Assembly: GCF_002483235.1 (NCBI RefSeq)
Contig: NZ_DLHN01000017.1
Coordinates: 239-64,238, forward strand
Source: Pedobacter glucosidilyticus
GTDB taxonomy: Bacteria > Bacteroidota > Bacteroidia > Sphingobacteriales > Sphingobacteriaceae
Length of the DNA: 64,000 nt
Reading direction: 5' to 3'
Numbering within the stretch: the stretch's first letter is position 1; each line of letters opens with the position of its first letter. Below the pieces are notes generated by a model, which was not told the DNA's origin, did not search any database, and saw only the letters and a list, made by a program, of their open reading frames with translations. Below, piece by piece: positions 1 through 8,752 of the stretch. Both the position numbers and the translations under genes were made by a program.

Positions 1-28
1 TGCTCTGAACCAGCTGAGCTAATCCTCC
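1..28 (-). tRNA. 5' part of a tRNA cut by the window edge
   Basis: Read on the minus strand, the first 28 bases give a 7-base acceptor strand (GGAGGAT), the linker TA, a D-stem GCTC and a D-loop containing AGCTGGTTC, then GAGC. This is a standard class I tRNA 5' half. The anticodon lies outside the window, so the isotype cannot be read. A valine tRNA is a guess from the general look of the D-arm only. Confidence 0.8.
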
Positions 29-87
29 AAATCTTTTGGGACTGCAAAAGTAAAATCTTATTCGAGAAAAGCAAAATAAATTTGAAA

Positions 88-813
88 TTATCCTAAAACT
101 TCTTCTAAAATGGTATGTGATTTTACTTGCCCAAAATCATCTATATGCAAACTATAATAATCAATAAGCTTATCTATCAAAAACTTACGACTTTGATGTG
201 CTATTTTAAGTTGCTGATAGTTTTCTAAAGAACATCTTAATAATAAAATGAAATTTTGTAAATCATCATTGGTGATGTACAATAAGTGATTAGGCTGTTG
301 CTTGCTAAAAACACCATTTTTTAAATCGAAATAATTGCTGGTATCGGCGTAACTGGTATCAGGGTAAAACCCTAAAAACCTAGTTAACTTCACTAAAAAG
401 ACGAGATGAAAATTGGCTATAGGTTCTTCTGCAGCATCTAAAAGCTCAATAGACTTAAAAATAAACTCAAAAAGTACTTCATCATCTGATTGTTGCCTTA
501 ATGATTTATACAAAATCTCATTGATAAAAATGGCAATAGAACTTTTCACTATATCATAAGGGATATGATGTAGCATAGGCATACTCCTGATGTCTGAAAT
601 TTTCTGAATACCACCATTGGGCTTGTGATAAACCACCATATCCAACAGGTGTAATGGCTGCAACATATTCATCTTCACCTTAGACTTAGCTTTTTTTACC
701 CCATTAATCATGTAAGATTGCAAGCCAAACTTCTCTGTAAAAATTCTGGCTACTACACTACTCTCAGAGTAATCTGTAACTTTTAAAACAATGCCTCTGG
801 TCTTATGAATCAT
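88..813 (-). CDS. recO: DNA repair protein RecO
   Basis: RecO binds single-stranded DNA and, with RecR, loads RecA during RecF-pathway gap repair. The 241-residue protein has the usual RecO layout. The N-terminal OB-fold begins MIHKTRGIVLKVTDYSESS, and the motif SYMINGVKKAKSK (about residues 33-45) is typical. An all-helical C-terminal domain follows. Bacteroidota RecO proteins commonly lack the zinc-binding cysteines seen in some other phyla, and no cysteine cluster is visible here. The gene begins one base after the stop of the upstream porZ gene on the same strand, so the two are probably cotranscribed. Confidence 0.93.
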   Translation of the reverse strand: MIHKTRGIVLKVTDYSESSVVARIFTEKFGLQSYMINGVKKAKSKVKMNMLQPLHLLDMVVYHKPNGGIQKISDIRSMPMLHHIPYDIVKSSIAIFINEILYKSLRQQSDDEVLFEFIFKSIELLDAAEEPIANFHLVFLVKLTRFLGFYPDTSYADTSNYFDLKNGVFSKQQPNHLLYITNDDLQNFILLLRCSLENYQQLKIAHQSRKFLIDKLIDYYSLHIDDFGQVKSHTILEEVLG

Positions 814-814
814 G

Positions 815-3049
815 TTATCTTACGATCATCAATTTAGAAATAGCGGTATCTGTACCATTTTCTGCAACTATTAAAATCAGATATACGCCCGAAGAGGCGG
901 CATCTCCATTAAATGTACGTCCGTCCCAAGTTGCTAAGCCTCCTTTTGCTACGGTTTGGTAAACCAAGTTACCGCTGATGTCTGTTATTTTAACCCTGGC
1001 TTGCTCTGTTAATCCTTTTATAGCGATTAAACCTGTATATCCCGGTCTTACCGGATTTGGATAAACTGTAATTTCAGAAAGCTTTGCAGATGCTGCTGTA
1101 GCATCGCCACGATAAGACATTAAACCACCTTCGGTAGCAAAAAACACTTCTCCACTTTCAGCTTCTACCTCAATATCTACAATACGGTTGCTGATTAAAG
1201 GGCTATTGCTGGTATTAAAATTTAAAATTTGTTTACGCAAATCCTCATCAAAAAGCCAAACGCCATTATTTGTACCTATCCATTTGCGGTTTGCGCCATC
1301 TATAGCTATACAATTTATCCGCTCCTGACTTAATACTGGTCTTATAAAGCCATTTTCCGTAATTGTTGGAATTTCTATCTCTACATTACTAAAGGCATCT
1401 TCTGGATTCTCAATTACAGCTATTCCCTTATCTGTACCTATCCATAAGGCACTTTTTATATCCTTTTTAATACTTAAAATATCGGTTCCGGGTAATAAAT
1501 TGGTTCCAAAACCGATAACTCTAGCTTGCGAACCATTAAAAACTAACAAACCTCTGTTTCTAATCATGAGCCATTTCTGAGATGCATCATCTACCAGTAA
1601 ACCTTTAGCTTCTATAAAAGCACCCGGTAGCGCATCCTGAAAAGAGAAAGCCTGCCATGTGCCATCCATTTTTAACACAGACAAAGGACTGCTAACTCCA
1701 AACTGACTTACCCAAATATTACCCGTTTGATCTTCTCCAATACCCGAAACTCTTATTGTAGCAGCATCACCAACGGTAGTTTGTAAACTGCTATTCGTAT
1801 TGTTAAAAAGGCTAAAGCTATCTCTATCCTTTATTAATAAGCCATTAACAAAAGAGCCTAAGTAAGTTTTTGCTGCTGATTGATGTATAACTGTAAGATC
1901 TCTAATAGGTGCTAATACCGAGTTTGATTGCTCGTTATAATTCTTCCATTCACCGTTTTTAAACTCGGTAAAACCTAAATTTTGAAATAAAGGCGAGTAG
2001 GTATCGCTAAAACCACCTGGTGCCATAAGCAACTGTTTGTTTAGGGATGATAAATCTTTAATAATTTGGGTTTGAGGACCTGCTGGTGTATAATTTACAA
2101 AGCTAGCATCAGGTTTAAAACCTACTAAGCCAATTTTATCATCGGCTATTAAAACTTCTTGGTTTAGTAAGGTAACATCATTTACGTTGTTAAAAACATT
2201 GGCATTCTGGATGTTTTTGAGCTGATTGAATTGACTATCGTAAACAATAACTCTAAAGGGTGCTATGGTAATGAACCTCTTATCAGCTACTTTTAAGCGC
2301 TTAACATCAACAGCAAAAATGGAAGATAATTTCCATTGGTTATTCTCAAAAATATAAATCTGGTTGTTAAATAAGCCGTAGAGTTTCCCATTAAAATCTA
2401 CAACAGACCTACAAACCCCACCCGGATATAGCTGATTGGAGGCATGTTTACGCCACCTGCTAAAATCTATCAATAAATCATTGAGATTGGCTTCGTAAAT
2501 ACCGGCAGAGCTTGCTGCAAATATTTTATCTCCTAAAATAACGGTTTCAAAAACTTCTAGAGGCGCACCGTTTTCGGTAAAAAAATAAGTATCTGTAACT
2601 TCTTTTCTAGCAAGATTATAGACCACTATACCAAAGGCGGTACTCAAAAAAGCCATTTCTTGCTTAAAAAATACAGTATTAATGGTTTTTCTACCTAAGT
2701 TATTACGGTTAAAAATCTCTGGTAGGTTATAAAGTTTACCCTTCTCTAAAACATCTATGTTTGCGTTTTGGTAAACGATGAAGAGTTGCTTGGTATTTGT
2801 ATTCCATTTTGCAAGTTTGATATCACTACTTGCAAAACCATCTAAAACAGAAAATTTTTGTACTTCTTTGGTATTTCTATCTACAGTAAACAGCCCTCCA
2901 CTAGTGGCACAAAAAGCCTCTTCCTCATTTATATCAGTACTAGAAGCATTAAAAAAGGGTAGATAAACTTGCCACTGGCCTATGCCAACTTGCTGACCAA
3001 ATACTACTTTGCTAACCAATAGCCATATCAGAAGGAGCTTTATTTTCAT
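815..3049 (-). CDS. porZ: PorZ-like type IX secretion protein with beta-propellers and C-terminal sorting domain
   Basis: The 744-residue protein has an N-terminal signal peptide (hydrophobic LLLIWLLVSKVVFG, cleavage near residue 18). A long stretch of propeller-type repeats follows, with phrases such as GNIWVSQFG, ALWIGTDKGIAV and RKWIGTNNGVWLF. The last roughly 85 residues form a type IX secretion C-terminal domain starting ITVYPNPVRPG and ending SKLMIVR. That combination is the architecture of PorZ, the surface component of the type IX attachment complex, which delivers anionic lipopolysaccharide to the sortase PorU. A location directly before recO is, to my knowledge, the usual place for this gene in Bacteroidota. 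It could instead be a generic two-component-propeller protein with a sorting tail, but synteny and length favour PorZ. Confidence 0.78.
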   Translation of the reverse strand: MKIKLLLIWLLVSKVVFGQQVGIGQWQVYLPFFNASSTDINEEEAFCATSGGLFTVDRNTKEVQKFSVLDGFASSDIKLAKWNTNTKQLFIVYQNANIDVLEKGKLYNLPEIFNRNNLGRKTINTVFFKQEMAFLSTAFGIVVYNLARKEVTDTYFFTENGAPLEVFETVILGDKIFAASSAGIYEANLNDLLIDFSRWRKHASNQLYPGGVCRSVVDFNGKLYGLFNNQIYIFENNQWKLSSIFAVDVKRLKVADKRFITIAPFRVIVYDSQFNQLKNIQNANVFNNVNDVTLLNQEVLIADDKIGLVGFKPDASFVNYTPAGPQTQIIKDLSSLNKQLLMAPGGFSDTYSPLFQNLGFTEFKNGEWKNYNEQSNSVLAPIRDLTVIHQSAAKTYLGSFVNGLLIKDRDSFSLFNNTNSSLQTTVGDAATIRVSGIGEDQTGNIWVSQFGVSSPLSVLKMDGTWQAFSFQDALPGAFIEAKGLLVDDASQKWLMIRNRGLLVFNGSQARVIGFGTNLLPGTDILSIKKDIKSALWIGTDKGIAVIENPEDAFSNVEIEIPTITENGFIRPVLSQERINCIAIDGANRKWIGTNNGVWLFDEDLRKQILNFNTSNSPLISNRIVDIEVEAESGEVFFATEGGLMSYRGDATAASAKLSEITVYPNPVRPGYTGLIAIKGLTEQARVKITDISGNLVYQTVAKGGLATWDGRTFNGDAASSGVYLILIVAENGTDTAISKLMIVR

Positions 3050-3124
3050 TTACAGCCCCAAATTAAGGCTTATCACTTAAAGCACAAAAATATAGCACCT
3101 TTATTGTAACATTGTGGCTTAAAT

Positions 3125-3349
3125 TTAATGGATAGGCTTTTTCTCACCATACCTTTTAAACATAAATACGATGTATAAAACTGTTGCTATGGCTAAGCTC
3201 ATTAAACCAAAACCTAAAATATACTTACCAAAATCTGGATTAAATAAGTATAATAAAATACTGGCAGCTACTATAATTGCCGAGTATCTTAATGCGTAAA
3301 CTGATCTTCTTAACATAAGCTTTTTTAGTAATGGTAATACAATTTTCAA
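3125..3349 (-). CDS. Small two-helix membrane protein of unknown function
   Basis: This is a 74-residue protein with a basic N-terminus (KKLMLRR). It has two predicted membrane helices, roughly residues 20-37 (YSAIIVAASILLYLF) and 44-64 (ILGFGLMSLAIATVLYIVF), and a charged tail KRYGEKKPIH. I do not recognise the family. It lies upstream of porZ on the same strand, about 75 bases away, and is divergent from ileS. The start codon is the only reasonable ATG, and the coding bias looks like its neighbours. Confidence 0.6.
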   Translation of the reverse strand: MKIVLPLLKKLMLRRSVYALRYSAIIVAASILLYLFNPDFGKYILGFGLMSLAIATVLYIVFMFKRYGEKKPIH

Positions 3350-3398
3350 ACCAGTTTTTGTTTTTCTCTTTCTATTACTATTTAAACATCTAAATGCC

Positions 3399-3406
3399 TA
3401 AATTTG
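3399..3406 (+). promoter_or_regulatory. -7 box of the ileS promoter
   Basis: TAAATTTG followed by C matches the Bacteroidota -7 consensus TAnnTTTG exactly. It lies 28 bases upstream of the ileS start codon. A clear TTTG -33 box at the expected spacing is not visible. Confidence 0.55.
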
Positions 3407-3434
3407 CAACCTTAATTTTGGAGACAAAGCGCTG

Positions 3435-6400
3435 ATGTACAAAGAATATAAGCAACTTAACTTATCACAAATAGGCAAAGAAGTATTAGAAAGCTGGAAA
3501 AGCAATCATATTTTCGAAAAGAGTATCAACAATCGTCCGGCTTCTAAACCATACACCTTTTATGAGGGGCCGCCGTCTGCTAACGGAATGCCTGGTATTC
3601 ATCATGTTATGGCTAGATCTATTAAAGATATTTTTTGCCGTTATAAAACTTTAAAAGGTTTTCAGGTTAAAAGAAAAGGCGGTTGGGATACACATGGTTT
3701 ACCTATTGAGCTAGCGGTTGAAAAATCTTTAGGTATCACCAAAGAAGACATTGGTAAGAAAATTAGTGTAGAAGAATATAACGATGCCTGCCGTAAAGAG
3801 GTAATGAAATATACCGATGTATGGAATGACCTTACTGAGAAAATGGGGTATTGGGTGGATTTAGAAAACCCATACATCACTTACGAAAATGAATATATTG
3901 AAAGCCTTTGGTGGATTTTAAAGCAATTACATAGCAAAGGTTTCTTATACAAAGGTTATACCGTACAGCCTTACTCGCCTGCTGCCGGTACAGGTTTAAG
4001 CTCGCATGAGTTAAACCAACCAGGTACTTATCGTGATGTTAAGGATACTTCCATTGTTGCGCAGTTTAGATTAAAGAAAGATCAGGTTTATCCGCTAATT
4101 TCAAAACTTTTTGAAACTGAGGAAGAAGATACCTCCATTATCGCTTGGACAACTACACCATGGACTTTACCGTCTAACTGTGCTTTGGCGGTTGGCGAGA
4201 AAATCACCTATGTAAAAATCAAAACCTTTAACCCATATACTCACCTTCCGGTAAGTGTTGTTTTGGCTAAAGATTTAATAGCTAAACATTTTAAAGCCGA
4301 AGCACAAAATTTATCTTTTCAGGATTATAAAGCTGGTGATAAACTCATCCCATGGGAAATTGCGGCCGAGTTTACAGGCAAAGAGCTTTTAGGCTTACGC
4401 TATTTCCAACTGCTTCCTTATGTAAGTAACGAGGATTTAGAAGCCAAAGCTTTCCGTGTGATAGCTGGTGATTTTGTGACGACAGAAGATGGTACGGGTA
4501 TCGTTCATATTGCATCAGTTTATGGTGCTGATGACTTTAGAGTTGCCAAAGAAAATGGTGTACCGTCTGTTATGGTTACCGATGAAAAAGGAAACGAATT
4601 CCCTCTGGTAAACAAACAAGGTAAGTTTGTTGATGAGGTAACAGACTTTGCAGGCAAATATGTAAAAGAAGAGTATTATAGTGATGAAGAACGTAAAGCG
4701 GCCGATTTTAAGCCAACTGATGTTTTAATTGCCATAAAACTTAAAGAAGAAAACAAAGCTTTTGATGTTAAAAAGTACGAGCACAGCTACCCACATTGCT
4801 GGCGAACAGACAAACCTGTACTTTATTACCCTCTTGATAGCTGGTTTATCAAAACTACGGCTGTTAAAGAAAAGCTAGTTGCCCTTAATAAAACCATTAA
4901 TTGGAAACCAGAAAGCACCGGAACCGGGAGATTTGGAAATTGGCTAGAAAACTTAGTTGACTGGAATTTATCTCGTTCTAGATATTGGGGAACACCTTTG
5001 CCGATTTGGAGAACAGAAGACGGAGCAGAAGAAATTTGTATTGGTGCTGTTGCCGAGCTAAACACAGAAATAGCAAAAGCTATAAAAGCTGGTTTTATGC
5101 CAGAAGGTTTTACTTTACAAGACATGCATCGTCCTTTTGTTGATGATGTAATTCTGGTTTCTTCAACGGGTAAAAAAATGTTCCGCGAGCCAGATTTAAT
5201 AGATGTTTGGTTTGATTCTGGCGCTATGCCTTATGCACAATGGCATTATCCGTTTGAAAATAAAGAAGAATTTGAGAAAGCCTACCCTGCAGATTTTATT
5301 GCAGAAGGTGTAGACCAAACCCGTGGATGGTTTTTCACTTTACACACCCTAGCTACTTTATTAAGCGAAACCAGCGATGATATAAAAGCCGTAAATATTA
5401 AAAATGCGAACCAAGGCATTGCATTCAAAAATGTAATTTCTAATGGTTTGGTATTAGATAAAAACGGTAATAAGATGTCTAAAAGACTAGGAAATGCAGT
5501 AGATCCTTTTAGCACCATAGAAACTTACGGTGCTGATGCTACGCGTTGGTACATGATTAGTAATGCATCTCCTTGGGATAACTTAAAATTCAATTTAGAT
5601 GGTTTAGATGAGGTTCGTAGGAAATTCTTCGGTACCCTTTACAATACTTATGCGTTTTTTGCCCTTTATGCCAATATCGATGGTTTTAAATACGCAGAAG
5701 AAGAAGTTGCTAACCGCCCAGAGATAGACCGTTGGATTATATCTTTATTAAATACTTTAACCAAAGAAGTAGACGAGTTTTATGAAGATTTTGAGCCTAC
5801 AAAAGCGGCTAGAGCAATACAAAATTTTGTTGATGAGCATTTAAGTAATTGGTTTGTACGTTTAAGTCGTCGCCGTTTCTGGAAAGGTGATTATACTGAA
5901 GATAAAATATCGGCATATCAAACTTTATACACTTGCTTAGTGGGTGTTGCCAAATTAATGTCGCCTATAGCACCTTTCTTCTCAGATAGGCTGTTTAACG
6001 ATTTAAATAGCGTCACGCAGAAGGAGGATGTAGCATCTGTACATTTAACAGATTTCCCTATTTACCAAGCTAATTTGGTTGATAAAGACTTAGAAGAAAG
6101 GATGCAACTAGCACAAGATATATCTTCCATGATATTATCTCTGCGTAAAAAAGTAGGCATAAATGTAAGACAACCGCTTAGTAAAATATTGTTACCAGTA
6201 CTAGATCAAGGTTTCCAGCAAAAAGTAGAAAAAGTAAGAGAACTCATTCTTTCTGAGACCAATATCAAAGAAATTGAATTCATTACAGATACAGCGAGTA
6301 TCATTAAAAAGAAAATAAAACCAAACTTTAAAGCACTTGGGCCAAAAGTTGGTAAGAGCATGAAAGCTGTAGGAAACTTTTTAACGGCTTTAAATGATGA

Positions 6401-6827
6401 GCAAATCCAAACTTTAGAGATCCATAGAAATATAACCTTTGAAGTAGAAGAACAAACATTCACCATTGCTGTTGAGGATGTAGAGATTATTGCAGAGGAC
6501 GTACCGGGCTGGCAAGTTACCAATTTAGGGCGCTTAACTGTTGCTTTAGATGTTACCATTAGCCAAAACCTAAAAGAAGAAGGTATTGCCAGAGAGGTTA
6601 TTAACAGAATACAAAATTTAAGAAAAGACAAAGGTTTTGAAGTTACGGATAAGATAAGTGTTGTGCTGCAAAGGCTTCCAGTTATTGCGGATGCGGTTAG
6701 TAGCAATTTATCCTATATTTGCGAAGAAACACTGGCAGAATCTTTGATATTAAGCGATGAATTAACCGGTGGAGACACCATAGAAATAGAAGACACTCAA
6801 ATTTTTATCTCACTAAAAAAGAACTAA
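3435..6827 (+). CDS. ileS: Isoleucyl-tRNA synthetase, type 2-like, with swapped HIGH motif
   Basis: IleRS charges tRNA-Ile with isoleucine. The protein has 1130 residues, longer than the roughly 940 of E. coli-type (type 1) enzymes and in the range of type 2 enzymes. The N-terminal catalytic signature reads GPPSANGMPGIHH, so residues 54-57 are GIHH where the class I consensus is HIGH. The second signature is KMSKR at residues 680-684. The editing domain lies between them and includes the stretch IIAWTTTPWTLPSNCAL. A long C-terminal anticodon-binding and extra domain follows. No zinc-binding cysteine cluster is seen at the C-terminus. The gene starts a cotranscribed group with the DksA-like gene (2 bases between them) and lspA. 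Confidence 0.97.
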   Translation: MYKEYKQLNLSQIGKEVLESWKSNHIFEKSINNRPASKPYTFYEGPPSANGMPGIHHVMARSIKDIFCRYKTLKGFQVKRKGGWDTHGLPIELAVEKSLGITKEDIGKKISVEEYNDACRKEVMKYTDVWNDLTEKMGYWVDLENPYITYENEYIESLWWILKQLHSKGFLYKGYTVQPYSPAAGTGLSSHELNQPGTYRDVKDTSIVAQFRLKKDQVYPLISKLFETEEEDTSIIAWTTTPWTLPSNCALAVGEKITYVKIKTFNPYTHLPVSVVLAKDLIAKHFKAEAQNLSFQDYKAGDKLIPWEIAAEFTGKELLGLRYFQLLPYVSNEDLEAKAFRVIAGDFVTTEDGTGIVHIASVYGADDFRVAKENGVPSVMVTDEKGNEFPLVNKQGKFVDEVTDFAGKYVKEEYYSDEERKAADFKPTDVLIAIKLKEENKAFDVKKYEHSYPHCWRTDKPVLYYPLDSWFIKTTAVKEKLVALNKTINWKPESTGTGRFGNWLENLVDWNLSRSRYWGTPLPIWRTEDGAEEICIGAVAELNTEIAKAIKAGFMPEGFTLQDMHRPFVDDVILVSSTGKKMFREPDLIDVWFDSGAMPYAQWHYPFENKEEFEKAYPADFIAEGVDQTRGWFFTLHTLATLLSETSDDIKAVNIKNANQGIAFKNVISNGLVLDKNGNKMSKRLGNAVDPFSTIETYGADATRWYMISNASPWDNLKFNLDGLDEVRRKFFGTLYNTYAFFALYANIDGFKYAEEEVANRPEIDRWIISLLNTLTKEVDEFYEDFEPTKAARAIQNFVDEHLSNWFVRLSRRRFWKGDYTEDKISAYQTLYTCLVGVAKLMSPIAPFFSDRLFNDLNSVTQKEDVASVHLTDFPIYQANLVDKDLEERMQLAQDISSMILSLRKKVGINVRQPLSKILLPVLDQGFQQKVEKVRELILSETNIKEIEFITDTASIIKKKIKPNFKALGPKVGKSMKAVGNFLTALNDEQIQTLEIHRNITFEVEEQTFTIAVEDVEIIAEDVPGWQVTNLGRLTVALDVTISQNLKEEGIAREVINRIQNLRKDKGFEVTDKISVVLQRLPVIADAVSSNLSYICEETLAESLILSDELTGGDTIEIEDTQIFISLKKN

Positions 6828-6829
6828 AC

Positions 6830-7213
6830 ATGGAGACTAATAATAAAACCCGCTACTCTGATGCCGAGCTACAAGAGTTTAAAGAACTGATAACAGCAAA
6901 ATTAAATAGTGCTAAAGAAGAATTAGCCATGCTTGCGGGCTCTTTAAGTAACCCAAATGTTAATGGTACAGATGATACCGCTGGTACTTATAAAACCTTA
7001 GAAGATGGCTCTGCAACTTTAGAGAAAGAACAAATTAACCAGCTTGCTGCCCGTCAGAAAAAGTTTATTGAAAACCTAGAAGCTGCGTTGGTAAGAATAG
7101 AAAATAAAACTTACGGTATTTGCAGAGAAACAGGAAAATTGATACAAAAAGAGCGCTTAAAGGCTGTGCCACATGCTACTTTAAGTATGGAAGCTAAATT
7201 AAAACAGAATTAA
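6830..7213 (+). CDS. DksA/TraR-family protein with degenerate zinc finger
   Basis: The 127-residue protein has a helical N-terminal half (a probable coiled coil, about residues 10-85). Its C-terminal segment, YGICRETGKLIQKERLKAVP, is the TraR/DksA finger region. Canonical members bind RNA polymerase through the secondary channel and carry four zinc-ligating cysteines. Here only one cysteine (in GIC) remains, with Thr, Leu and His-rich sequence replacing the others. This degenerate form is common in Bacteroidota. It lies between ileS and lspA, ending one base into the lspA start codon. Function as a transcription factor is inferred from the fold only. Confidence 0.82.
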   Translation: METNNKTRYSDAELQEFKELITAKLNSAKEELAMLAGSLSNPNVNGTDDTAGTYKTLEDGSATLEKEQINQLAARQKKFIENLEAALVRIENKTYGICRETGKLIQKERLKAVPHATLSMEAKLKQN

Positions 7214-7815
7214 TGAAAGGTTATACCAAGCCTGTATTTTTAATCGTACTGGTACTTCTTGCTGATCAGATTTTGAAAACCTGGATTAAAACCAATATGT
7301 ATATTGGTCAGGAATTCCAGATTATTCAAGACTTTTTTATTATCCATTTCACAGAAAATAACGGAATGGCCTTTGGAATGGAGTTTGGTGGAGAACTGGG
7401 AAAATTGGCGCTGTCTTTATTTAGAATTGTAGCTGTTATAGGGATAGGCTACGGTTTACACCATCTTATTAAGCATAAATATCATAGAGGTTTAATTCTT
7501 AATGTATCTCTTATTTTTGCCGGTGCCTTAGGAAACATCATAGATTCTGTTTTTTATGGTGTAATTTATGGCTATGAAAAACTTTTTCATGGCCGTGTGG
7601 TTGATATGTTTTACTTCCCTATTTTTACAGGGGTTTTTCCAGAATGGTTACCTGTTTGGGGTGGCGAAGATTTTATCTTCTTCAGGCCAGTATTCAACAT
7701 CGCTGATGCGGCTATATCCGTAGGTGTTATTTTGATTTTAATTTATCAGAAAGTTTACTTTAAAGAAGAAATTAAAGAAGAGCCAAGTACCAATAGTGAA
7801 GTAATTGAAGATTAA
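7213..7815 (+). CDS. lspA: Lipoprotein signal peptidase (signal peptidase II)
   Basis: LspA is the inner-membrane aspartyl protease that removes signal peptides from prolipoproteins. The 200-residue protein shows the family motifs in order: NNGMAFG near residue 49, GNIIDSVFYG with Asp111, and FNIADAAIS with Asp165. The two aspartates are the expected catalytic pair. Four membrane helices can be drawn. The loop between the two catalytic motifs (about residues 118-158) is longer than in E. coli, as usual for Bacteroidota. The start codon overlaps the stop of the preceding DksA-like gene (TAATG). The window encodes many lipoproteins that would be substrates. Confidence 0.95.
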   Translation: MKGYTKPVFLIVLVLLADQILKTWIKTNMYIGQEFQIIQDFFIIHFTENNGMAFGMEFGGELGKLALSLFRIVAVIGIGYGLHHLIKHKYHRGLILNVSLIFAGALGNIIDSVFYGVIYGYEKLFHGRVVDMFYFPIFTGVFPEWLPVWGGEDFIFFRPVFNIADAAISVGVILILIYQKVYFKEEIKEEPSTNSEVIED

Positions 7816-7836
7816 GGAAATTCATTAATTACATTC

Positions 7837-8529
7837 ATGAAGAAACAAATTCTACTCTTTTTAGCAGGTATTACATTAGCCTTAACAGCAACAGCGCAAA
7901 CGGTTAATCAACAATCCGGCTGGGCGGCTTGGTTCCATAGTCAGAAATTTTCTAAAAAAACGGGGCTACATTTTGATTTTCAAGTACGCTCTGCAGATGA
8001 TTTGGAATATGTAAGAAACATCCTGATAAGACCTGGCTTTACTTATTTTATTAATGATAAGCTAAATGCAACGGTTGGTTATGCTTTAATTATTACCGAT
8101 GAACCTAACAGAGAAGCTCTTACAGAAAGTCGTATATGGGAGCAATTTATAGTAACCTACAAATTGGGTAAAATCCCCTTAACCCATCGTTTTAGGTTAG
8201 AACAAAGGTTTATTAACCAAGCTAATGGCGATGATGCTTTTTCGCAAAGGTTACGCTATTTTTTCAGGAGTGTTATCCCATTACAAAAACAAAATACGCC
8301 AGCTTTTAGTAAAGGTGCTTTCGTAGCTTTACAAAACGAAGTTTTCTTAAGTATTCAAAACCAACCCAATGGTTATTTATTTGACCAAAATAGGCTTTAC
8401 TTGGCAGCAGGTTATAGGTTAAACCCGAAAATGGATTTAGAAGCAGGTTATCTCAATCAATCTATCAAAGGTGCTGCTGTAAATACCAATAATAACATCT
8501 TTCAAATAGCCTTGTATACTAGATTTTAA
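7837..8529 (+). CDS. DUF2490-type outer-membrane beta-barrel protein
   Basis: The 230-residue protein has a Sec signal peptide (LLFLAGITLALTATAQ, cleaved after about residue 21). The pattern that follows is alternating aromatic and polar strands ending in YTRF, typical of a small outer-membrane barrel. The phrases GWAAWFHSQKFSKKTGLHFDF and HRFRLEQRF are characteristic of DUF2490 proteins, whose function is unknown. It follows lspA by 21 bases and may share its transcript. Confidence 0.75.
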   Translation: MKKQILLFLAGITLALTATAQTVNQQSGWAAWFHSQKFSKKTGLHFDFQVRSADDLEYVRNILIRPGFTYFINDKLNATVGYALIITDEPNREALTESRIWEQFIVTYKLGKIPLTHRFRLEQRFINQANGDDAFSQRLRYFFRSVIPLQKQNTPAFSKGAFVALQNEVFLSIQNQPNGYLFDQNRLYLAAGYRLNPKMDLEAGYLNQSIKGAAVNTNNNIFQIALYTRF

Positions 8530-8553
8530 TATTTAAAACCATCATAATAGAAT

Positions 8554-8684
8554 AGGCTATCTCAAAATCGCATTTGTCACATTGAGCGGACCTTTTTTGT
8601 CATCCTGAGCGAAGTCGAAGGATAATAAAAAGGCTTCGACTCCGCTCAGCCTGACACAAAATTGTAGCTTGAGACAGGCTTTTC
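8554..8684. repeat. Composite palindromic repeat (family A, copy 1)
   Basis: Outer arms AGGCTATCTCAA (8554-8565) and TTGAGACAGGCT (8669-8680) are near-complements. Inside them lie TCACATTGAGCGGA and TCCGCTCAGCCTGACAC, which also pair, plus an extra CCTGAGCGAAGTCGAAGG. The whole element would fold into a long hairpin. It sits in the gap between the DUF2490 and SDR genes. Copy 3 at 46.24 kb has the same nested structure. Confidence 0.8.
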
Positions 8685-8752
8685 TGTTTACACTGATATT
8701 AAAAACTTCATCCTCTGGTAAAACTGCTTTCAGTTTTAGGTGTTGATAGGAT

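Noticed and set aside
6206..6706. Minus-strand open frame of 166 codons inside ileS
   Set aside because: It is the complement of the strongly supported ileS C-terminal part. The product is a low-complexity hydrophobic and Ser-rich sequence.
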